Positions 42,949 to 48,250 of a stretch of 48,250 nucleotides of DNA are shown piece by piece (within the stretch, counting starts at the first letter, position 1; every line of letters starts with the position of its first letter). Below the pieces are notes generated by a model. The model did not search any database. It saw only the letters and a list, made by a program, of their open reading frames with translations, and was not told where the DNA came from. The stretch is from assembly GCA_046728075.1 (NCBI GenBank), contig JBKPDV010000141.1:1-48250 (forward strand), given 5' to 3'. The position numbers were made by a program, and so were the translations under genes. This DNA is from JBKPDV01 sp046728075. Its GTDB lineage: Bacteria > Acidobacteriota > Thermoanaerobaculia > UBA5066 > Gp7-AA6.

Positions 42949-43647
42949 ATGATCGAAATCCGGCGGGCCCAGGAACGGGGACATACCGAGTGGGGCTGGC
43001 TCGACAGCCGGCACACGTTTTCTTTCGGCGACTATCACGACTCCGGTCACATGGGCTTTCGCTCTCTGCGCGTGTTGAACGACGACCGGGTCCTACCCGG
43101 ACAGGGTTTCGGCACGCACGGCCATCGGGACATGGAGATCCTGTCGTACGTTCTCGAGGGCGCGCTCGAGCACAAGGACAGCTCGGGAGGGGGCGGCGTG
43201 ATCCGGCCGGGTGAGATTCAGTTCATGCGGGCGGGAAGCGGCGTCCAGCACAGCGAATACAACCACTCGAAGTCGGAGCCCGTGCATTTTCTGCAAATCT
43301 GGATCGTGCCCGACAAGCAGGGCCTCAAGCCAGCTTACGGCCAGCAGGCCTTCGATGCAGATGCCGCGAAGCGATCCTTCGTCCTCCTCGCTTCCAAAGA
43401 GGGGCGGGATGGAACGATCCAGGTCCAGCAGGACGTTGACGTTTGGGTGACGCGCCTGGGCAAAGGCGAGCGCCGCGACCTCCCGCTCGCTCCGGGCCGC
43501 GGCGCGTGGATCCACGTGGCTCGCGGTTCGGTCGACGTCAACGGCACTCTGCTACGCGAGGGCGATGGCGCCGCCGTCAGCGGGGAGGACCGCCTCCGGT
43601 TCCTGGGCCAGGGACCTGGTGAGGTGCTGGCTTTCGATTTGAAGTGA
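42949..43647 (+). CDS. Pirin-family protein (YhhW-like)
   Basis: A 232-residue bicupin of the pirin family. The metal ligands His57, His59, His101 and Glu103 (GTHGHRDME, QHSEYNH) are all present at the canonical positions. The start is IEIRRAQERGHTEWGWLDSRHTFSFGDY (pieces), typical of YhhW-type pirins with quercetin dioxygenase-like activity in vitro. First gene of a four-gene plus-strand run opposite the sigma-54 activator. The physiological substrate is unknown. Confidence 0.95.
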   Translation: MIEIRRAQERGHTEWGWLDSRHTFSFGDYHDSGHMGFRSLRVLNDDRVLPGQGFGTHGHRDMEILSYVLEGALEHKDSSGGGGVIRPGEIQFMRAGSGVQHSEYNHSKSEPVHFLQIWIVPDKQGLKPAYGQQAFDADAAKRSFVLLASKEGRDGTIQVQQDVDVWVTRLGKGERRDLPLAPGRGAWIHVARGSVDVNGTLLREGDGAAVSGEDRLRFLGQGPGEVLAFDLK

Positions 43648-43717
43648 GAGCGAGAGTGTCGTACACGACTCGATGTTCACGCAGCGAGCTCGACCTCCGA
43701 CACCACGAGGCAATACG

Positions 43718-44437
43718 ATGACTTCGACCTTTTCCGACAGAGTCGCGCTCGTGGCCGGCGGCACGGGCGGATTGGGGCGAGCGGTCAGCCGGGCATTCCT
43801 CGAGGAAGGCGCCCGCGTTGTGGTCACGTATCGCCGGCAGGAAGAGTTCGACCTCCTGAAAGGTGAGGCAGGCGCGGAAGGAACGCGGCTCGACGGGCAA
43901 CGAGCCGACGTCACCGACGAGGCGGCGGCAACCGAGCTCGTGAACGGAATCGTCGCGCGGCATGGGCGGCTCGATTTTCTCGTGAATGCGGTGGGCGGTT
44001 ATGTCGGCGGCATGAAACTGTGGGAGCTCGAGACGAAGGTCTTCGATCAAATGCTCGACCTCAACCTGCGTGCGGGCTATGCGCTGTCGCGCGCGGCCGT
44101 GCCGGTGATGCTCCGGCGGGGACACGGAGCGATCGTGAACGTCGCCTCGAAGGCGGCGCTGGATCATGTCGCCAGCCAGGCCGCTTACGCCGCCTCGAAG
44201 GCCGCGGCGGTCGCCATGATCGACTCTCTCGCCGCCGACTTGAAAGGGACGGGCGTGCGCGTGAACTCGGTCCTCCCGAGCATCATCGACACGGAAGCGA
44301 ATCGTCGAGCGATGCCCAAAGCCGACTTCTCGAAGTGGCCGAATCCTCACGACATCGCGCGGGTGATCCTGTTCTTGTGCAGCGACGACGCCAGGGTAAT
44401 TCACGGTGCGGCGATCCCCGTCTATGGCGATCGCTGA
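43718..44437 (+). CDS. Short-chain dehydrogenase/reductase
   Basis: A 239-residue classical SDR. Cofactor loop VAGGTGGLGRAVS (TGxxxGxG type), VNAVGGYVGG at the fourth strand, NVASKAALDH for the catalytic Ser region, and YAASKAA (YxxxK) catalytic pair. GAGG seven bases upstream favours the inner ATG (MTSTFS) over an earlier one. It follows pirin by 70 bp. Substrate unknown; NAD(P) preference cannot be read safely. Confidence 0.93.
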   Translation: MTSTFSDRVALVAGGTGGLGRAVSRAFLEEGARVVVTYRRQEEFDLLKGEAGAEGTRLDGQRADVTDEAAATELVNGIVARHGRLDFLVNAVGGYVGGMKLWELETKVFDQMLDLNLRAGYALSRAAVPVMLRRGHGAIVNVASKAALDHVASQAAYAASKAAAVAMIDSLAADLKGTGVRVNSVLPSIIDTEANRRAMPKADFSKWPNPHDIARVILFLCSDDARVIHGAAIPVYGDR

Positions 44438-44481
44438 GAGGAACGAGCCCCGATCGTGAGAGCCGACTAAGCTTGGATGCG

Positions 44482-45138
44482 ATGGAGCACGTCACAGGTC
44501 CGGCGAAAGGGGCAGAGGCGAGAGAACGTCTGCCGCCCGGGCAGGTCCGCACGCAAAAGTGGCCCGTCCTCACTTACGGAGAGACACCGCGCGCCGATCT
44601 GCAGACCTGGACTTTTCGGTGCTTCGGCCTCGTCGACAACGAAGTCTCCTGGACGTGGAAGGAATTCCTGGAACTGCCGCGAGTCCAGGTCACGTCCGAC
44701 ATCCACTGCGTCACGCGCTGGAGCCGGTACGACAACCGCTGGGAGGGGGTCGCGGTCTCGGAGATTCTTCGCCGCGCGAGCCCTCTGCCTCGAGCCGTGG
44801 CCGTGATGGCCCACAGCGAAGGAGGTTACACGTCGAACATTGCGCTCGAAGACCTTCGCGGCGACGATGTCCTCCTGGCCTACAAACACGATGGAGGAGA
44901 CCTGCCGGCCGAGCACGGCGGCCCGTGCCGGCTGGTGGTGCCCAAGCTCTATTTCTGGAAGAGCGCGAAGTGGATCCGGGCGTTCGAGCTCTTGGACCTC
45001 AACGCCCCCGGCTTCTGGGAGGAAAACGGTTACCACCTCCACGCCGATCCCTGGAAAGAGGAGCGATACTCCGACGGGGAGACGGACGCGATGCAGCGCA
45101 TGCGCTCGGAGGCCGCACGGCGGCTGCGAGGTCGCTGA
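44482..45138 (+). CDS. Sulfite oxidase-family molybdopterin oxidoreductase
   Basis: A 218-residue molybdopterin-binding domain protein. The Mo-ligand Cys76 lies in DIHCVTRWS, followed by WEGVAVSEIL, AYKHDGGDLPAEHGGPCRLVVPKLYFWKSAKW (pieces), the family's pterin-binding strand. It lacks the dimerisation and heme domains of eukaryotic sulfite oxidase and has no evident signal peptide, so it resembles the small cytoplasmic bacterial members. ATG 44482 is chosen over an upstream TTG. The next gene starts two bases after its stop. Confidence 0.92.
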   Translation: MEHVTGPAKGAEARERLPPGQVRTQKWPVLTYGETPRADLQTWTFRCFGLVDNEVSWTWKEFLELPRVQVTSDIHCVTRWSRYDNRWEGVAVSEILRRASPLPRAVAVMAHSEGGYTSNIALEDLRGDDVLLAYKHDGGDLPAEHGGPCRLVVPKLYFWKSAKWIRAFELLDLNAPGFWEENGYHLHADPWKEERYSDGETDAMQRMRSEAARRLRGR

Positions 45139-45140
45139 CG

Positions 45141-46820
45141 ATGAGCTCGCCCAACCCGGATATCCGCGTCCCCCTGACGTCGCCTGTCGAGCAGGTCTTT
45201 CCCAAGCTAACTGCGGAGCAGCTGGCGCGCGTCGCCTCCCACGGCCGGCGCCGTCCGACTTCAAGCGGCGAAGTCCTGGCTTCGGCGGGACATCAGGCCG
45301 AGTCCTTTTTCGTAGTCGCGGCCGGATCTCTCGAGCTCGTCCAGCACTCGAAGGACGGCGAGAGCGTCGTCGTGGTCTTGAGACCGGGACAGTTCACGGG
45401 CGAGATCAATCTTCTGTCGGGGCGCCAGATGCTCGTGGACCACCGGATCGGCGAAGCGGGAGAGGTGATCGACGTCAAGCGTGACGACTTAGTCGCCCTC
45501 GTCCAAACCGACAGCGAGCTCTCCGATATCTTCATGAGGGCCTTCATTCTCCGCAGGGTCGAGCTGATCACCCATGGGTTCGGCGACACCGTGCTCATCG
45601 GGTCGAACTTCTGTCAGGCCACCCTGCGAGTGAAGGAGTTTCTGACCCGCAACGCACACCCCTACACCTTCGTGGACCTCGACAACGACGCGGGCGTGCA
45701 GGACCTGCTCGACCGGTTCGCGGTCGGCGTCGGGGAAGTGCCGGTGCTCATCTGCCGCAGCAAGATCGTCCTCCGCAACCCGAGCAATCTGGAGATCGCG
45801 GACTGTCTGGGTTTCAACGAGTCGATCGACTCGGCGCGTCTGCGCGACATCTTGATCATCGGCGCGGGACCGGCCGGCCTCGCAGCGGCGGTCTACGGGG
45901 CCTCGGAAGGGCTCGACGTCCTGGTCATCGAGTCGGAAGCGCCCGGAGGACAGGCCGGCTCGAGCTCGAAGATCGAGAACTATCTCGGGTTTCCGACGGG
46001 CATCTCGGGCCAGGAGCTGGCGGCTCGGGCACTGACCCAGGCGGAAAAGTTCGGGGCGGAGATGATGATCGCTAAGGGAGCGAGACGGCTCGCCTGCGAA
46101 AAGAGGCCCTACGCGATCGAGATCGATGACGGCCCCCGCGTTCCGGCGCGGACGGTCGTGATCGCGACCGGCGCGCGTTATCGGAAGCTGGGCGTCGAGA
46201 ACCTGGAGCGTTTCGAAGGGGCGGGGGTCTACTACTACGCGACGCCGATCGAGTCGCAACTGTGCGCCGGAGAGGAGGTCGTCATCGTGGGCGGAGGCAA
46301 CTCCGCGGGACAGGCGGCCGTGTTCCTGGCACAGGCCGCCAGGAGGGTGCATGTGCTCGTCCGGGCGGCCGGGCTGGCCGAAAGCATGTCGCGGTATCTG
46401 ATTCGCCGGCTCGAGACGAACCCGGCGATTGCCCTCCACCCGCAAACCGAGATCGTAGCCCTCGAAGGTACGAACCATCTCGAGCGCGTGAGCTGGCGCG
46501 ACAACGCGACCGGGACCATTACGACTCACGACATCCGGCACATTTTTTCGATGACCGGAGCGATTCCGAGTACGGCCTGGCTGGACCACTGCGTCGCGCT
46601 CGACGAGGATGGCTTCATCAAGACGGGGCCGGATCTATCGCAAGAGGACCTCACCGCCGCGCGTTGGCCGCTCGCGCGGCCTCCTCATCTGCTCGAAACG
46701 AGCCTTCCCGGCGTGTTTGCGGTGGGCGACGTGCGGTGCGGCAATGTCAAACGTGTCGCCTCGGCTGTGGGCGAAGGCTCGATCGCCGTGACCTTCGTCC
46801 ACGCTGTTCTTCACGAGTAG
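45141..46820 (+). CDS. Thioredoxin reductase-like flavoprotein with cNMP-binding and glutaredoxin-like N-terminus
   Basis: A 559-residue fusion. Residues about 15-125: cyclic-nucleotide-binding (CRP-like) fold with GEINLLSGRQ. Residues 148-228: thioredoxin/glutaredoxin-like unit (SNFCQATLRVKEFLTR, VPVLICRSKIVLRNPS). Residues 236-555: NAD/FAD-dependent oxidoreductase with GAGPAGLAAAVYGA (241-254), VVIVGGGNSAGQAA (380-393) and VFAVGDVRCGNVKRVASAVGEGSIA (pieces). The redox CxxC of true thioredoxin reductase is replaced by YYYATP (364-369), so it probably uses another acceptor. Cys158, Cys205 and Cys222 are the only Grx-region cysteines. It is two bases after the sulfite-oxidase-like gene. Confidence 0.92.
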   Translation: MSSPNPDIRVPLTSPVEQVFPKLTAEQLARVASHGRRRPTSSGEVLASAGHQAESFFVVAAGSLELVQHSKDGESVVVVLRPGQFTGEINLLSGRQMLVDHRIGEAGEVIDVKRDDLVALVQTDSELSDIFMRAFILRRVELITHGFGDTVLIGSNFCQATLRVKEFLTRNAHPYTFVDLDNDAGVQDLLDRFAVGVGEVPVLICRSKIVLRNPSNLEIADCLGFNESIDSARLRDILIIGAGPAGLAAAVYGASEGLDVLVIESEAPGGQAGSSSKIENYLGFPTGISGQELAARALTQAEKFGAEMMIAKGARRLACEKRPYAIEIDDGPRVPARTVVIATGARYRKLGVENLERFEGAGVYYYATPIESQLCAGEEVVIVGGGNSAGQAAVFLAQAARRVHVLVRAAGLAESMSRYLIRRLETNPAIALHPQTEIVALEGTNHLERVSWRDNATGTITTHDIRHIFSMTGAIPSTAWLDHCVALDEDGFIKTGPDLSQEDLTAARWPLARPPHLLETSLPGVFAVGDVRCGNVKRVASAVGEGSIAVTFVHAVLHE

Positions 46821-46839
46821 AAAACAGTGGCCGCGGATT

Positions 46840-46870
46840 CCCTCGTCCGAGAGGGCGTCTCGCCGGCGAG
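46840..46870. terminator. Possible bidirectional terminator between convergent genes
   Basis: CCCTC-GTCCGA-GAGGG (46840-46855) is followed by the palindrome CTCGCCGGCGAG (46859-46870), between the stops at 46820 and 46881. There is no T-tract on either side, so intrinsic termination would be weak. Confidence 0.3.
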
Positions 46871-46880
46871 CCTGCGAATC

Positions 46881-47090
46881 TCAGGGAGTCTTGCGCACGG
46901 TGCGGTTCTCCGGCTTGCCGTAGCCGCCGCCGCCCGGCTTCTCACCCCCGCCGTGAATCTTGTTGACCGTCGCCCAAGCGCGCCGTTCCGCTTCCTTGTC
47001 CGGCAGGCCGCGGGACTCGTAACCCTCCTCGATGTGCTCCGCCTGCCGTTTCTCCTTGTCCGTGTATTTGCTCTTGTCCCCTCTGGGCAT
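46881..47090 (-). CDS. Small hydrophilic Lys/Gly-rich protein (often called plasmid stabilisation)
   Basis: A 69-residue very charged protein: MPRGDKSKYTDKEKRQAEHI, then EEGYESRGLPDKEAERRAWATVNKI and a Gly/Lys-rich tail. The first 50 residues match a widespread small protein that databases tend to label plasmid stabilisation, without known function. GGAGGT five bases upstream of the ATG fixes the start; a longer frame upstream has no fold. The tail ends RTVRKTP. Confidence 0.82.
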   Translation of the reverse strand: MPRGDKSKYTDKEKRQAEHIEEGYESRGLPDKEAERRAWATVNKIHGGGEKPGGGGYGKPENRTVRKTP

Positions 47091-47152
47091 CGTCGACCTC
47101 CACGCCGAGAAAGCTGCAAAGGTGGTGCCGGCTGGTGGGCAGCCGCCGAAAC

Positions 47153-48079
47153 CTATCGAAAGGGGCGAGGAACGCGGAAGATCGGCGGGCGTGGAACCTT
47201 CCACACCCCCGTGATGGGTTCCGCATTCGCGGCTTTGCCGGTCGCCGGAACCCCGTACATGTCCTCCAGCGTTCGGAGGAGGTTGTCGTGATCGATGCGG
47301 TTGGCGTAGTCGGCCGGCTGAACCATCGATCCGACGAAGATGGTCGGGATCTGGTTCGCCGCGGTGCCCGCATCCTCATCGAATGTCAGGATGAAAAGAG
47401 AGTTGTGGCTCCCGGCCCACTGCACATAGCCGTCCAACCTGCTCGCGATCCAGGCATCGCCGGTCGCCACACTGCAGTCGTGCATGTCGTGACAGAGATC
47501 CGGAACGACGTAGGCGACGGTCGGCAGTTCGGCGTAGTCCGCGGGAAACGCGCCGAAGGTGAGATTCACGCTCGCGGGGACATTCGTGTAATTGACCCAC
47601 GGATTGTGCCGCCGGGCGTAATTGCCGCTGTTGCAGCCGGTGTAACCGTTGGATGGCATCGATTCGCTGTAGCCGAGGAAGGTCTGGCCGCTCATCAAGA
47701 GACCACTGGCGATGTTGGCGGCGCTGTAGGTGTGCGGACAGCTGTCGTCGGAGAGATTCTCCGTGTCCCCCTCGAAGAGAGCCAGGTAGTTCGGCTCGCT
47801 CGGGTGACCCACGCCGTGGCTGTCGGTGAAGTTCGCGCCCGCATTCTTCAGGAAGTTGATATAGGGCGCGCTCCCGTTGCCGATCACGTCGGAATAGGAG
47901 TGGTTCTCCATGATCACCACGACGGTGTGGTCGGGCCTCGGGATGGGCGTTGCGGTTTCGAGTTCGGGCTCGGCGCTGGATCGAGTCGCCACTCGATTCG
48001 CCCCCGCAGGCCGGATCGCCAGGATGCCGCCGAGAAGCAGGAACCCTGTCCGGGCCGCCCGGGTGCCGATCGAGCTCAT
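47153..48079 (-). CDS. Secreted phosphoesterase (phospholipase C/acid phosphatase-like)
   Basis: A 308-residue exported phosphoesterase. An N-terminal hydrophobic segment (FLLLGGILAIRPAGA) after two Arg is a signal peptide. The metal-site start is VVVIMENHSYSDV, with DSHGVGHPSEPNYLALFEGDT (pieces) giving the conserved His-Pro-S region, and ILTFDEDAG the later acidic ligands. This is the family of AcpA and non-haemolytic phospholipase C. ATG at 48079, with no strong ribosome site. A CTTGACCC/GGGTCAAG repeat lies just upstream. Substrate unknown. Confidence 0.92.
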   Translation of the reverse strand: MSSIGTRAARTGFLLLGGILAIRPAGANRVATRSSAEPELETATPIPRPDHTVVVIMENHSYSDVIGNGSAPYINFLKNAGANFTDSHGVGHPSEPNYLALFEGDTENLSDDSCPHTYSAANIASGLLMSGQTFLGYSESMPSNGYTGCNSGNYARRHNPWVNYTNVPASVNLTFGAFPADYAELPTVAYVVPDLCHDMHDCSVATGDAWIASRLDGYVQWAGSHNSLFILTFDEDAGTAANQIPTIFVGSMVQPADYANRIDHDNLLRTLEDMYGVPATGKAANAEPITGVWKVPRPPIFRVPRPFR

Positions 48080-48089
48080 GTTTTCCAGA

Positions 48090-48123
48090 CTTGACCCTAC
48101 GCTTCCACTCCTGCCGGGTCAAG
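48090..48123. promoter_or_regulatory. Inverted repeat upstream of the phosphoesterase gene
   Basis: CTTGACCC (48090-48097) and GGGTCAAG (48116-48123) are perfectly complementary across 18 bp. The pair lies 11-44 bp upstream of the phosphoesterase ATG, where a regulator could act. No promoter could be identified with confidence in the remaining 127 bp to the edge. Confidence 0.35.
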
Positions 48124-48250
48124 TTTTCCTCGCCGAGCCGCGAGCTGATGCCGGCAGGATGAGTCGGCCTCGAACGATAACAATCTATACCTTGTAATCG
48201 TGCAGTCAGCGACGAGCGCGGCCGAAACTCGACCGCGGATGGCTCCGCTC

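Noticed and set aside
1..48250. CRISPR arrays, transposons, tRNA or rRNA genes
   Set aside because: No repeat-spacer arrays, transposase motifs or tRNA/rRNA sequence were recognised on either strand.

Overview
The window is GC-rich (by eye in the mid-60s percent), densely coded chromosomal DNA with short gaps and many overlapping starts and stops (ATGA, GTGA, TGATG). It most resembles an Acidobacteriota genome, probably from soil or a metagenome assembly. That is inference from gene content: a PadR regulator paired with a MacB-like orphan permease, a Ser/Thr kinase joined to beta-propeller repeats, a winged-helix/TPR regulator, an HAF-repeat protein and DUF1269 proteins. No rRNA, tRNA, CRISPR array, transposase or phage gene was seen.

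Layout. (1) 1-8703, minus strand: a molybdenum hydroxylase (CO-dehydrogenase-like, cox) operon. In transcription order it holds a small CPLC membrane protein, XdhC, a MocA-like cytidylyltransferase, an XdhC-YHS fusion, MoxR AAA+ (CoxD), VWA (CoxE), a patatin lipase, CoxG, CoxM, CoxS and the start of CoxL, which runs off the window. (2) 8798-16000: DinB, a kinase/propeller receptor, an HAF-repeat secreted protein with a perfect 16-bp palindrome upstream, a LytTR response regulator, DUF2127, a VOC protein and a small ABM-type protein. (3) 16163-21159, minus: two YCII/DGPF proteins, an ECF42-type sigma factor, a kinase-BRCT fusion, a GTG-start NAD(P)-binding protein and a stand-alone FEN-type 5'-3' nuclease. 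A candidate ECF42 promoter lies upstream. This is the most unusual system in the window. (4) 21416-29764: secreted esterase, PQQ-type sugar dehydrogenase with an apparent frameshift in a G/C homopolymer, winged-helix/TPR regulator, alpha/beta hydrolase-DUF2911 fusion and two secreted proteins of unknown function. (5) 29930-32989: PadR-permease operon with two matching operator-like sites over its promoter. (6) 33050-39224, minus: an envelope/stress cluster of YegS lipid kinase, FUSC-like and CYTH-like proteins, a short secreted relic, HdeD-like, M48 protease, two DUF1269 paralogues and a STAS protein. (7) 39360-46820: a large GAF/PAS sigma-54 activator facing a pirin - SDR - sulfite-oxidase-like - cNMP/TrxR-like redox operon. 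(8) 46881-48250: a small hydrophilic protein and a secreted phosphoesterase.

How the parts fit. The cox accessory genes (cofactor cytidylation, XdhC sulfuration/insertion, MoxR-VWA maturation, CoxG membrane anchor) support a complete periphery for the enzyme whose catalytic subunit leaves the window. The ECF42 operon appears to place DNA-repair-like functions (BRCT, flap nuclease) and kinase signalling under one extracytoplasmic sigma factor. The redox operon at 42949-46820 combines oxidative or electrophile-stress enzymes opposite a multi-sensor activator.
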